A stretch of DNA of 64,000 nucleotides from Dolomedes plantarius (lineage: Eukaryota > Arthropoda > Arachnida > Araneae > Dolomedidae), in NCBI GenBank assembly GCA_907164885.2, contig OU015490.1, positions 205,992,481 to 206,056,480 of the forward strand. Reading direction: 5' to 3'. A program made the position numbers and the translations under genes. The notes below the pieces were generated by a model. It saw only the letters and a list, made by a program, of their open reading frames with translations, searched no databases and had not been told where the DNA came from. Position 1 is the stretch's first letter. Every line of letters begins with the position of its first letter. Shown in pieces: positions 26,651-37,560 of the stretch.

Positions 26651-27411
26651 CCAGATTTCCTACATAAAAAAAATAATAATTCAAATTTTGTTATATTTAG
26701 TAAATTTAAGTTTAACGTACGTCAGAAAATAGGATTATTCTCAAATTTGAGCAAAATAAAGAAATTGGAATAAAACGGGTTAATTCAATACAGCCGTGGC
26801 GACCCACAAAAAAAGTACCCACAGGTTGGGAAAACCTGATACAGCCGAAATGTTTAGAATCACTTGCCTTTCATTTTCTTTTGCCTAAAATAGGACAAGT
26901 ACGATTTTAAAGGTCAACATTTTGCTTTATTCTGGATTTTAAACATTGATTTACAATGTAATAATATGTTTCTATGAAAGTAAAAGCTCATGGTAAGAAA
27001 AATTCATGTCAGTTTATCAATTGTCAATTTTATCAATTGTCAGTCTTCGGATTCGACTGTCTACACCAGCGGTGGTCAACTTGTGGTAATCGAGCTATTC
27101 TCAAGAGGTATGCCATTAATTTTATATGCGGGAAAAAAGTATGAAAATTTGAGATTTTTCTGAAATGTGCCAGTTTTTATTATAGGTTTTATATTGGTAA
27201 GTTTTCAAAATTCCTCTCCAATAAATTGGGATTCACAAGCAACAATTAGGAACTAAAAATCAAACATTTCTGACATACTTTTAGTCTAAATACAAATATA
27301 TTAATTAAAGACTAGAACCGATAACTAGTACATGATTGTGTTCACAAAACATAAAAAAAATTAAAATATTGATTCACTGTAAAATTTACTAACCATATTT
27401 TTTGTACGTTA

Positions 27412-27470
<59 letters not shown>

Positions 27471-28190
27471 TTTAAATTTCTGTGCGTAAAATATGATGGC
27501 CTTATTGAAATAATGGTCCAACTCCAGTTTAAAAAAAAAACTGAGTTAGCCTCACTTTCGTGTTCATACAAGTCATTTCTATCTTATTTTTAAATAGGAT
27601 TTACACCTACAGCTTAGTCTTTCTGCTGCCAACAGAGGGCATTACAAATCAGACTTTAGCAGTCATTTGTCCGCACTGATTAGACTTTAAGGCTCTGTAT
27701 CTCAAAATGAACAAGAATGGAATTGGACCACCATTCAAATAAGGCCTTCATATAATTATAAATGATTTTAAATATTTACTTCGGAGTTTCAGATAAAATT
27801 AAAATTACTACTTGTATATTGAGATGAATAATAAAAAAAATGTTACTGTGTTCTGTACATCTGAGAGTTACATAGTCTAAGGTACGGAGTCTTATAAAGG
27901 ATTTAATGTTAAATATGCTTTCCATATGAACCTCAGTAAATGACTCCATTTCGAGAAGTTGGCAAGGATGTGAACGACACATTGTTTAAGAGGTGGCTAT
28001 CAGGGAGGCCCAAATGGAAGTGAGACATTTGTATTAACGGCAGTGGTTAAAGAATAAGCTATTTGCATTTGCTCCGGTAGAGGACGTTGCATGTTTCGAA
28101 GCAAATTTGCTACCGTTGAAAACTGTCAGTGTACTGTTTGAACATTTTAAGCAAGGTGTCTAAGTACGGTCGTGACCTGGATTCTCTCCA
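26651..28190. other. Mostly unassigned; possible hAT ends
   Basis: At 26796-26838 the text GGCGACCCAC ... GGTTGGGAAAACCTG resembles a hAT terminus in plus orientation. At 27067 CAGCGGTGGTCAACTTGTGG resembles another. No body links them with confidence. A (TTA)n array lies at 27412-27472. Confidence 0.35.
27412..27472. repeat. (ATT)n microsatellite
   Basis: About 60 bp of uninterrupted ATT. Confidence 0.95.
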
Positions 28191-28199
28191 ACAGAGCAA

Positions 28200-28575
28200 T
28201 TATTGCATTTTAGACGTCACCAGGTGTTAGTGAAACCGGAATTTATCGTCGTAGAAATGATGTATAAGGGCATGAGTGTCGATTTAAGTATAAACTGCTC
28301 AGATGATTGGATCATTGTCATGGAATCGATTGCTACTGGAAGAAATTTTGCTTCGGTTCCTCCGCTGGGAGGTCCTAGACTAGGCAGTCTGCCTTGTAAC
28401 TCCAACCTGTCATGATGCGACTACCACATCTTCGGCTCACTGAAAAATGCCATCAATGGCCATCGGTTTGCTAACGATGCAAATCTCTGAGACGCTGGTC
28501 AAAACTTGTTCCGCAGACTACCACGGACATCGCTTTGCTTAGGGTATCCAAAATTTAGTGAAACGTTGGGACACT
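28200..28575 (+). pseudogene. mariner-like transposase C-terminal fragment
   Basis: At 28416-28487 the frame reads CDYHIFGSLKNAINGHRFAN, the part of mariner transposases around the third catalytic Asp (here in CDYH), followed by the usual C-terminal helix text (RRLPRTSLLR). The preceding catalytic region is too worn to align by eye. It stops just before the TTAA of the following MITE. Confidence 0.55.
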
Positions 28576-28583
28576 TCCTTTAA

Positions 28584-28970
28584 GGGTCTTGTGTACTAAC
28601 CCTATTGGATTCGCTCACCTCAATACTAACGTATGCAGAAAATGTGTCCAAGGATTGCCGACTTGGATTTAATGATTTTTTTTAATTGTACCCCTTGGGA
28701 CATTTTCCATTTTTTTTAAATGAAACGCAAGTAATATTTTAAAATTTTAGATTTTGGGGGAAAAATCTGGTGTACTGTGTTTTAAGCGCTCATAAATTCC
28801 TTTGGAGGACGAAATTTATAAAATTAATCCTGTTGAAAGGTGCAGAAATGTCCAGGCTACTTGAAAATACCATTTTTATTGGATTATCAGCATTTATGTA
28901 GCTGTGAATAGTAGACAAATTTTTTCATAGGTTAACACTGAGGTGAGCGAATCCAATAGGGTTAGTACAC
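28584..28970. mobile_element. TTAA-type MITE, copy 1
   Basis: The left end follows TTAA (28580-28583) and reads GGGTCTTGTGTACTAACCC then ATTCGCTCACC. The right end has the inverse (GGTGAGCGAATCC, GGGTTAGTACAC). The last few bases and the right TTAA are missing where the LINE begins. A second copy lies at 46454-46918. Confidence 0.75.
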
Positions 28971-28974
28971 GTAG

Positions 28975-30800
28975 TTGACACATGACAAAATCATATCTAA
29001 TGAGGAAACCCTGCTTATAGAAAATGCTTGTCATAATCTAACACAAATCATCAATGAAGCTTCCGAGAAAACAATACCAGAGTGCCAAGCGAAGAGAGGA
29101 AGCCAATGGTTTGATGAAGAATGCCGTCTGATAACGGAAAGGAAGAATGAAGCATATAAACTGATGATACAGAGGCATTACACCAGAGATGCTGAGAAAA
29201 GGTATAAATGTCTAAGAAGGGGAGGAAAAAGGACACATAGGAAGAAAAAACGATTATACCTAGATCAGTTATACCTAAATATTGAAAGTCTTAAGACACA
29301 AAAAGAAGCTAGAAAGTTTTACCAACTGGTAAATAGCGTAAGAGCGGACTTAAATCCTAGAATCATAGCCTGCAGAAGGGAATATGGAGAAATTACAAGA
29401 GATATGGAACAGGTTCTGATTAGATGGCGTGAACATTTTAAAACTCTTCTTAAGGGTAGAGATAAAGAAGAAGAAATAGTTACACATAATGTACAGTCTA
29501 CCTTAAGCGGTGAAAGTGAGGGAATAGAGCTTAAAACACCAACTCTTTATGATGTTGAGCTGGCAATCAAAAAACTAAATTAAAATAAATCTGCTGGACC
29601 AGACGGTATTAAAGCTGAGCTCATAAACATCAATGAAACCAAACTAAATAAAGCAATCCATAAACTTATTTGTTGTATGTGGACATAGGAACGAATGCCC
29701 ACTGTGTGGGAAGAAGGGTCTATCTGTCCTATTTATAAAAAAGGAGACAAGCTGGAATGTTGTAATTTCAGGGGAATCACCCTATTGAATACAGCATATA
29801 AAATCTTCTCCAACATTCTTTACAAGCGATTGCTTCCATACATCTCCAAAGTTATTGGCAACTACCAATGTGGTTTCCAAATAGGAAAAACAACAACAGT
29901 TAAAATGCACTCAATTAGACAAATTCTGGAAAGAACAAAAGAATATAACATTGATACCTAACATCTTTTCACCGATTTCAAGGCTGCATATGACAGCGTC
30001 AACAGAGGAAAATTACTCGAAGCCATGAGGGAATTCAACATACCAACGAAACTGATATGTCTTACTGGAATGATTCTCAAGAAAGTAAAATGCAGTGTTA
30101 AAATTATGTCAAGCCTCTCGGAACCTTTCTATACAGAGAGGGGCTTGCAACAGAAAGACTCCCTCTCATGCCTTTTGTTTAACTTGGCTCTAGAAAAGGC
30201 TATAAGGGATTCTGAGAAAATACTAGCGGAACTATCCTACACAGAACAATCCAGTTGCTTGCTTTTGCCGATGACAATGATAGCATTGGGCGAACTAGAT
30301 AAGCTGTCGTTGAAGCTTTCGTTTCACTTGAGAATGCAGCGGGAAAGATGGGTCTAAAAATCAAAGAGGATAAAGCTAAATTTATGATTGCAACAAATAA
30401 AAAAATAGATACTGCCCTTCTGGAGATCAATAACTACACATTTGAGAATTTTAAGCATTTTAAATACCTGGGCACAATGATCTCAAGCAGCAATTACCTA
30501 AAAATTGAAATTAAAAGCAGACAAGCCATGGCTAATAGATGTTTCTATGGCCTCCGAAACCAACTAAAATCCAAATTCATCAGCATTAAAATAAAAATTA
30601 GTCTATATAAGACCCTGATAAGACCTGTTGTCTTATACGGGAGTGAATGCTGGGCCCTGAACAGGGCAGAAGAAGACCGCTTATTGATTTTTGAAAGAAA
30701 CATTTTGAGGAAGATTTTTGGACCAATTATGCAATACAACGTTTGGAGAATCGCCTATAATCACAAAATATATAAAAAGTATGGAGAACCAGACATCTTA
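28975..30800 (+). pseudogene. LINE reverse transcriptase pseudogene
   Basis: The first 202 residues are the linker before the RT (QWFDEECRLITERKNEAYKL). RT motifs follow in order: SAGPDGIKAELI after a stop at 29581, ICPIYKKGDKLECCNFRGIT, motif A in FTDFKAAYDSVNR (about 29960-30000), motif B in GLQQKDSLSCLLFNLALE, and the catalytic FADD box at 30264-30275, which is in another frame from its neighbours. The thumb region follows (VVLYGSECWALNRAEEDRLL). It reverse-transcribes element RNA at a nicked target site. The N-terminal endonuclease is absent, and at least two stops and two frameshifts are present. Confidence 0.85.
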
Positions 30801-30801
30801 A

Positions 30802-31617
30802 CCCATGTAGGACCGCCCTATGTTTCCTTTATTGGAAATGCACCAAACAGTTTTTTAACACTTCTTAGAACATTAATTATACAAATAAGTTGTTTCCATA
30901 AAATTAAATTTATTTTTTGCGTTTATGCAAAATGCGTATTGCAAAATGTTGCGTTTTCGCAACATCAGTCCAAAGCGGTATAAAAATTTAAAATATATAA
31001 AAAGTTAAAATTATAAAAATGTTTTAAAAAAATTTAAAATCTTTGAAACATTTTGCATGAAGAGGTACATTACACTTATTACATACAGTAATTGTTTGAC
31101 TTTTGCATTTTTTACATTTTTTTATTTATTTTCACTATTTTTAGTAATAATATGGCCCATAGGTCTTTCCGAGTTTCGTTGAGAATTAAATTTTGAATTG
31201 AAGATGGTCTTCCAATATGTGAAGTTTCAGGTAAAACAGAATTCATCTGCATTTCTTCAAGCCTTTTTATCAAAGATATGGCTCTCTCAAAGATATAGAC
31301 TCTGAAACTCTAATAAATTTATTTTAGAATCCATTACATCCATGTAGAGTATCCATTTTTCCCATAAAATAAGCTCCTTTTTCTTACTATATTGCTTACT
31401 TTTACATTTATTAGAAAAAAATGTCGATTTCACGTGCAATGTCTTTAGGTGATTCGACATTTTCACATAAAATATTATCATCAATAGCTTCTTCATCCGT
31501 CAAATCATCCGGATCTGGAGGGATAATGACGAATTATGGTTCATCATTAGCTTCTGTTGAGGACAATTCTGAAATATCGTCATCATCTAGCCCATGGAAA
31601 TACTCCAATGTCTCTTC
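30802..31617 (-). mobile_element. piggyBac relic (copy 3) inserted in the LINE
   Basis: The left border is TTAA (30798-30801) followed by CCCATGTAGGACC. On the minus strand an N-terminal transposase piece (LTLEETLEYFHGLDDDDISE and PPDPDDLTDEEAIDDNI, about 31430-31617) is followed by only a C-terminal part with the cysteine-rich motif KCKSQTITVCNKCNVPLHA (about 31060-31120). The catalytic domain is missing. Palindromes such as TTTCCTTTATTGGAAA (about 30823) and TTGCGTTTTCGCAA (about 30949) lie near the left end. The right TIR and TTAA are absent, so the N-terminal coding runs straight into LINE sequence. Confidence 0.65.
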
Positions 31618-31898
31618 CAATGTCAAAAAGAATCTGAATATGTGGCTAGGCCACATATTCAGATATGATGACACGTTTCCCACAAAAAAAGTCACCTATT
31701 CAAATTTTGGAGTGAAGACGACGAAGAGGAAGACCCCCAACCAGATGGTTGGATGAGGTAGAAAAGGACCTTCGAACAATTGGAGTGAACCGATGGAGGG
31801 CCATTGTACGGAATCGAGCTAGGTGGGGAAAAATTGGTGAGACAGTCTTCGCCTGTAACAGGCTGTAGTGCTAACGAAGAAGAAGAAGAAGAAGAAGA
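31618..31898 (+). pseudogene. LINE C-terminal end and GAA tail
   Basis: The reading frame resumes with NMWLGHIFRYDD and, after small shifts, RWLDEVEKDL and the tail RAIVRNRARWGKIGETVFA. These conserved last residues of the RTE-like ORF are followed by a stop and a GAA repeat, the typical microsatellite tail of such elements. Confidence 0.75.
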
Positions 31899-31924
31899 TT
31901 AAGTAGATTCGAGAATGGTTTCGA

Positions 31925-32076
31925 TTCACAATTTGATCCAATAGAAAATTGTTTTTTAAATTAATTAATTTATTTATGTGTTGTTGTTGATCTTTGGTTA
32001 GTTTAGGTGCACAATTGGATCCGGTAGGAATCGCTGCATTCACGTTTCAGAATTTTTTTACTTTCATGAAATTTAA
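31925..32076. repeat. Left part of a ~90 bp host tandem repeat
   Basis: CACAATTTGATCC (31932) and CACAATTGGATCC (32012) head two units. The second continues GCATTCACGTTTCAGAATTT up to the TTAA at 32073-32076 where piggyBac copy 4 is inserted. The next units lie at 33675-33790. Confidence 0.6.
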
Positions 32077-33670
32077 CCCCGGAGTAGTCGCGCATTGGTC
32101 TATTTGCCCCCGAAATCAGTTATCTTTCTGTAATACATCTCCCCTTAAAGGTACAATGGAGAAACTCCGCGTAGCTGAACTTGACTGTTAGCCCTGTTGT
32201 GTAGTAAAATTGCAAGTCATTCCTGTGTTTTCTCAAGGTTTTATTGCATTCTAAACTTCTTATAGGTCTAAATGACCGCGGCGCGAGCAGTTGCGCAGCT
32301 CATTTCCCTCCCCCCCACCTTCCCATTCCGCGAATTCCTTAGGAGGGAAGTTTGATTCTTTGAATCGTGGATACTCGGTAAGCGTAGTTTGATCAGTAGA
32401 CTTTAGTCTGTCTTTCTTTCTGTTCTTTTGCTAAAAGACCATTTTTCTATTTTTAGTATGTCTTGTAAAAATTTTTTAACTGTTCAGGAAGGATTAAAAC
32501 TACTGGAAAAAAATTCTGGAAAAAAGGTAGTTCGTCGTTATTTTTTGAAAGAACTAGCTCTAGATTTATTAAGGGAGCATATAAATGAAAGTAAACAAAT
32601 AACAACATTGCCAAACCTTTTGAAAAGAAAGATCAGAGAATTTTGTGGTGAACCCCCCAAAAATGTCTTCGATCTCCAAAAACTGAAAGGTGTAGTTTTC
32701 GCCCAACAAAGCAAAATCGAAAAACAAAGCAATTTTGTGAACATTGTGGTCTTTATATCTGCAAAGAACATACGTTTAATTTTTGTGTAGAATGTGCAAA
32801 ACAATGCGAATTTCTTAATGTAGATTAGAAGTTATGAAAATAAAAATATTTTTCTTTTTTGGATAATACATCTAATGTTTATACTATAATTACAAGAATG
32901 GGGTAAGTATTTTTCTAAAATTTATCTATTTTTAAAATTTTTACTGTAAATGAAAATACACATTTATTTAACAACGCCGTAGCAACATTCTTTTATTATA
33001 AATTCAATGAATGTTTGGTTCCGGGGTATAACAAAATTAACTTCGCTGGTGTTCAATTCTGCAAAATATTTTTCCAAAATAATGCTTTTCAATATAGAAG
33101 TGGCAATTCATTCAAAATAAATTTTTGCTGCATATTTATAATTTCAGAGAAATTTTCATCCTGTTTTTATTGTTTTAAGAAATATTATTACATAAACATT
33201 AACTGAAATATTAATAGCATGCTTTCAAACATACAATTGAATATTTATTTTAATTGAATGAATGATGTAAATTGTATCTTTTACTGCGTTTCTGTCCTTC
33301 AAAATTATTTATTTCAGAACGATTTCAAATTTATAATTGAAAATTTATACTCATTAGTAATTCACTGTATCTTTAAAAATTCAGTCAAATTATTTATTAT
33401 TTTTTATTATTTTAAATTATTTTGTAAAAAAAAATATTAAAAATATTTATGTAAATGTCAACTGAATATATACTTAAATTAAATGTATAGTAATAGCTGA
33501 AATATGTATCTTTCCAAATTCAATCAATAATTTTTTCTGTATGTTCTCCGTTTCCGATCATCTAGTAACACTGACAAATTTCAACTCTGTTTTCGACAAA
33601 GTGGTAGCGGGCGGCAAATGGACCGAACGCGACTACTGGCGTTCTAAGAAAAGGCGCGACTACTCTCGGG
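32077..33670 (+). mobile_element. piggyBac-type element (copy 4) with TTAA duplication and TIRs
   Basis: TTAA flanks both sides (32073-32076, 33671-33674). The ends are CCCCGGAGTAGTCGCGC and GCGCGACTACTCTCGGG, inverted repeats with 15 of 17 bases matching. A second inverted copy of AGTAGTCGCG with adjoining GGTCCATTTGCC text sits about 30 bp inside the right end. It is 1,594 bp long, with one short transposase-derived gene. This is the best preserved piggyBac-type copy in the window. Confidence 0.9.
32458..32828 (+). pseudogene. Miniature piggyBac protein: N-terminus joined to cysteine-rich C-terminus
   Basis: ATG at 32458, just after a CTATTTTTAG acceptor-like sequence, opens MSCKNFLTVQEGLKLLEKNS, an N-terminus like that of piggyBac proteins. 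It continues without a frame break into C-terminal text (VVRRYFLKELALDLLREHI, KRKIREFCGEPPKNVFD). A one-base shift near 32688 separates this from the cysteine-rich domain, which in the next frame reads FCEHCGLYICKEHTFNFCVE with C, H and C ligands spaced as in the piggyBac DNA-binding CRD. One expected cysteine is Arg. The entire catalytic domain (about 400 residues) is absent. With an unshifted frame it would be a pure DNA-binding protein of about 120 residues. Confidence 0.7.
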
Positions 33671-33674
33671 TTAA

Positions 33675-33800
33675 TAATGTATACCCGTGGATTCAATAAT
33701 TGGATCCAGTAGGCAGCGCTGCAATCACGTTTCAGAATTTTTTTTTTACTTTCATGAATTTTAATGCTGTATACACGTGCACTGAATAACAATTTACTTA
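33675..33800. repeat. Right part of the ~90 bp host tandem repeat
   Basis: The text AATTGGATCCAGTAGGCAGC ... CACGTTTCAGAATTTT repeats that left of the piggyBac element at 32012-32072, and another unit start (TTAATGCTGTATACACGTGC) follows at 33760. The transposon therefore landed in a short array. Confidence 0.6.
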
Positions 33801-34097
33801 ACCTACAAATTTAAATTGTGAATTTTCATTTGATTCTATGCAACTTATGAAGTATGAAACAATTCATGGATTAGCCATACTAATAACCATATTAATGAAA
33901 TATCGTCCTCATTCTTGCCAATTTTAAGATAGTTCGAGTTGTGATAACTGTTCGCGTGGTGGTATAAGATTTTTTAAAAATAAATTTTTTATACATATTT
34001 TTCATCAAAACGGTCCAAACAATTTATAGTTTATTAAAATAATTTTATGATTTTTGGATTTACAACGTTTGATCAGCGCAACGTCTGTTAGGTCTAG
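33801..34097 (+). mobile_element. Possible Helitron 3' end
   Basis: The text GCGCAACGTCTGTTAGGTCTAG (34077-34097), followed by T in TA repeats, resembles arthropod Helitron ends. The 5' end was not found and the hairpin is weak. Confidence 0.35.
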
Positions 34098-34860
34098 TAT
34101 ATATATATATCAAGTAGTAGCTTTTGAAATAACCGAGAATATTTTGTCAAATGTTTAGACATGGCCTACTTTAATAATATCCTTTTTTGCATGCATTATG
34201 CGTGTTCCTTACGGAAAGTTTAAAAAAAAAATATTTTTTCATAAATTCCATCACAATCGTTCATGCGTGTCGTCCATAAATATATTTTTGACATACGGTC
34301 TGTCATTCTTACCTGATATTTGTATATTTCAGTTAAACGATATTTTATAGTATTTTGACATGATCCGTTGGAAGCAAACTCTAATTCTAATTCCGCACCG
34401 TAGCGACACTCGGTTAAATTTTTTCCCTCAACATGAGTAGATGTGACAGAAACATATTTTAGAGTTGAACTGTGTTTATCCTTTTATAAAATGACTTTAT
34501 TTACATTCGTAGTAAAATGCAGTGCTGCATATCAGGATGTCGCGTATTTCTGCCCCGGTAGAGCAATTCCGACCGCATTTTAAACGGAAAAAAAAGCTGT
34601 GGACTGTGGACCGATAGTGTAAGCGAAGCAATGAGTGAAGGCAAGGGAAGCATAAAATGCATAATACTGCGCTTTAGTTATGATGAAAAGCAAATTTATG
34701 GTGTAATATTTCTCGAGGAATTGAATAGTGATGGCGGAATCTCAACTACACACATTTTTGAAAAATTTAGATTGAAACGTTTTCTCAATTCTTATTCATA
34801 TTTTTTTTTATCGGTTTAGTTTTTTTCTATACTACCGTTAAAGTTCTCTGACCGGTCACC
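34098..34860. other. No gene recognised
   Basis: AT-rich, short open frames only, no motif recognised. Confidence 0.4.
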
Positions 34861-35615
34861 GTTATTCGTCAGCCACCCTTCTAAACGGCCATTTTTGGTT
34901 CAGAACCGATTAAAGACTCCATTGAGACAATGTTATGGAATACAACATCTTTTCGACAGTCCCCCCATCGAAGCGGCCAGATTTTGTTCAGACCCGGTAA
35001 ACGACTCCAATGAGCAAGTGTTATGGAAAACAACCTCTTTTCGACAACCACCCCACGAAACGGCCAGATTTTGATCAGTACCGATTTAATACTCCACTGA
35101 GTAAATGTTATGGAAAACAACCTCTTTCGAAGGCCACCACTCTAAACAGTCATATTTTGTTTTGAACCGGTTTAAGACTCCATTGAGCCAATGTTATGAG
35201 AAAAAAACCTCTTTTCGACAGCCATCCCTGGTAACCGCCATTTTTGCTCATAACCGATTAAAGACTCCATTGAGCCAAAGTTATGGAAAACTACCTCTTT
35301 TCGACAGTCAACCCTCGAAGCCGCCATATTTTGTTCAGAACCGATTAACGACTCGATTGAGTTGCCGATGTTATGGAAAACAACGTCTTTTGGACAGCTA
35401 CCCCTCTAAACGACCATATTTTTTCAGAACCTTTGAAAAACTCAATTGAGCCAATATTGTTGAAAAAAAACCTCTTTTCGACGGCTACCGCTCAAAATGG
35501 CCATATTTTATTCAGAACCGATTAAAGGTTACATAGAGACAATATTAATGGAAGAACACGCTTTTCCACGGCCACCCCTGAAAACGGTGACTCTTTTTCG
35601 GAACCAATGCAGACT
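34861..35615. repeat. 87 bp minisatellite, about 8.5 units
   Basis: Units share GACTCCATTGAGCCAATG, TATGGAAAACAACCTCTTTT, CGACAG and GGCCATATTTTGTTCAGAACC. Landmark ACTCC spacing is 88, 87, 85, 87, 88, 89 and 87 bp. Because 87 is three times 29, several units stay open on both strands and produce a 29-residue repeat (such as KTPLSQCYEK on plus); this is probably a consequence of period, not a gene. Confidence 0.9.
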
Positions 35616-36349
35616 GCCAAAGAGAATTTCCACGGTATTTAACAAAATAAATAATGTAGGAAAATACTATAAAAGATCGGTGAAAGATTTTAAATACGAA
35701 CAAAATTTTATTGATGTAATTCCTCACTTATTTCCCCCTGTTAAAAAGCGCTAAGTCTTTACCATATTTCTTGTTTACTGGAAATTTGACAGACTTGAAA
35801 AAAGCAAAAATACTAATTTTTTAAAGTGATAACAATAGCTCCCAGTGCTAATAATGGAGAACTTCATTATTGATACTGACAGTATGTTTAAACGGATTGA
35901 TATTGTTTATATTAAAAATGTGTATTTCCGAAGCAAAAATGCGTGTAATACAATAAGTTCCCTTCATAAAAAGAAGAAATGATCTTCCTTTTAACTTACG
36001 TATTTTAATTTAATTTTTTTCTGAACTAATACATGTTAATAAAGATATTCATTTAAGATCATTTTACGTACATACATGGATTTACGTCTTAAGTACTTGA
36101 AATGTCATGGGCAGAGATGTTTGTTAAATGCTTTTGTGAAGCAGCAATATTGGAAAAACATAAACAGAAAAGGAATTTCTTATTTCAAACAAGAATTCCA
36201 AGAATATCTTCGACTAAATGTTTCTAAAGCTCTTGAGCTTGATTAATTTTAAAACGAACGGAATCGATTGAAAGTGACTTGATTTTTCTTATGCCGTATT
36301 TCTCAATAAAAATGTTTGTTAAGATATCTGCAGTAAAAGAGTTATATGG
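35616..36349. other. No gene recognised
   Basis: AT-rich sequence; no motif or repeat recognised. Confidence 0.4.
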
Positions 36350-36587
36350 AGGGTTCAGAGTTTAAGTGAACCAAGTCAATGAGATTCAGTTCTAAGAAAT
36401 CTTTATCTCAAAGTTAAACAACTGTATAACTAACCATGGACTTTGTTTTCTCCTTCAGTAATGTAAAATTTATATAACGGACTTGGTTCACTATAGAATT
36501 GAAAAATAAAATGCTTTTACTGTATATTAACAATATTAGTATGAAGTGGTCCAAAACAGACTTAGTTCACTTTAACTCTGAACTCTA
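36350..36587. mobile_element. MITE with ~28 bp inverted ends
   Basis: The left GGTTCAGAGTTTAAGTGAAC and right GTTCACTTTAACTCTGAAC ends are inverted copies. An internal copy (GACTTGGTTCACTATAG, 36480) repeats part of the end. It is 238 bp, non-coding, and the target duplication is unclear. Confidence 0.7.
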
Positions 36588-37200
36588 AATGTATACAAGT
36601 AAAAGCAAGAATGAAATGCATTACATTGTTCTCATTTCTTGAACAATGAATAAATTCCACTGGACTATACATTCTATTATTTTAATAAATGCATTTATGA
36701 AGAAAACATTTTTTTCTTAATATCTTTTTTTAATTCCAATTTAGTTAAAACTAACTATCCCGTAAAAATTTACATTATTTTATCTGGAAAAAGATACAAG
36801 TCTTTTGTACAGTATTTTGAAGTATATTATGACAGTAAAATAAACCGTATTTTTAGAATAAGTTTGTTTCTATTAATGATGACTGCCTTCCACCAGTGGT
36901 ACAAATGGATGTAGTTTATAGGGCATAGTGTGATGAAAAAAAAGAAATCCTTACGATTATATATATTACAAGACACGAATTAACTTTCTCACTCAGTTTT
37001 TGTCGTAACGCTTTTCAACACCTTATAAGCGCTTAAGAATAATCCAAATACTGTAATAACGATTCAATTTTTAAAAAGGGGTGTAACCATACGCTTCCTT
37101 AATTTGTAGTTTTTCCCCAGACACTCTGGGTTTTTCTGAAAGTGCATCTCTTTTTCGAACCAACAAAACTGTTATCGGGAAGCACTCACATTCTTCCTTA
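36588..37200. other. No gene recognised
   Basis: AT-rich, no supported feature. Confidence 0.4.
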
Positions 37201-37560
37201 ATCCTTTAATCCCCAAAAATCTGGCAAACTTACATTTGGCACGATAAATCGCCCTTCCCCGCAACACGCAGAAAAAAATAATTTTTGTTCCCTAAGCTCC
37301 GCTCCAATGCTTGGCGGCCGCAGCTCCTCTGGTTGGCGGCGCCAAATTCCACATCTGGTCAGCTCGTCAAGATCACGTGATGTCGAGGTCTCCAGCGGGA
37401 AGTTTAACGACAAAAGCAGACAGCGCCTTTTCCAGCACCCGTGTAGGACGCAGCGATGAGGAGCAGAAGACAAGTTTATCGCGGCCTGGCAATTCCAGCA
37501 GCGGCCATTTTTAGCGTCCCCAGACTGAGATGTCCACCTGATCCTTAAAGGACAACATGG
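37200..37560. other. GC/CpG-rich island, possible promoter or 5' exon
   Basis: This block stands out for G+C and CpG in an AT-rich window (GGCGGCCGCAGCTCCTCTGG, GTTGGCGGCGCC, CGTGTAGGACGCAGCG). A 132-codon frame on minus (37198-37596) spans it, but its composition alone could explain the open length, and no domain was recognised. It might be the only host regulatory or first-exon sequence here. Confidence 0.35.

Larger units (their letters stand above)
28975..31898 (+). mobile_element. LINE (non-LTR retrotransposon), 5'-truncated, interrupted by a piggyBac relic
   Basis: The coding part runs 28975-30800 and resumes at about 31618, ending in a GAA-repeat tail (31875-31898). The 0.8 kb between is a piggyBac-derived insertion. 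The C-terminal text (FERNILRKIFGP, then WLGHIFRYDD and RWLDEVEKDL) resembles the RTE-like elements common in arthropods. The clade was not tested. Confidence 0.8.

Noticed and set aside
26796..27100. hAT-like terminal sequences
   Set aside because: Two end-like words were seen, but they do not form a matching pair with a body, so no complete element is called.
35105..35449. 114-codon frame with repeated peptide
   Set aside because: It follows from the 87 bp period of a minisatellite; the opposite strand is equally open.
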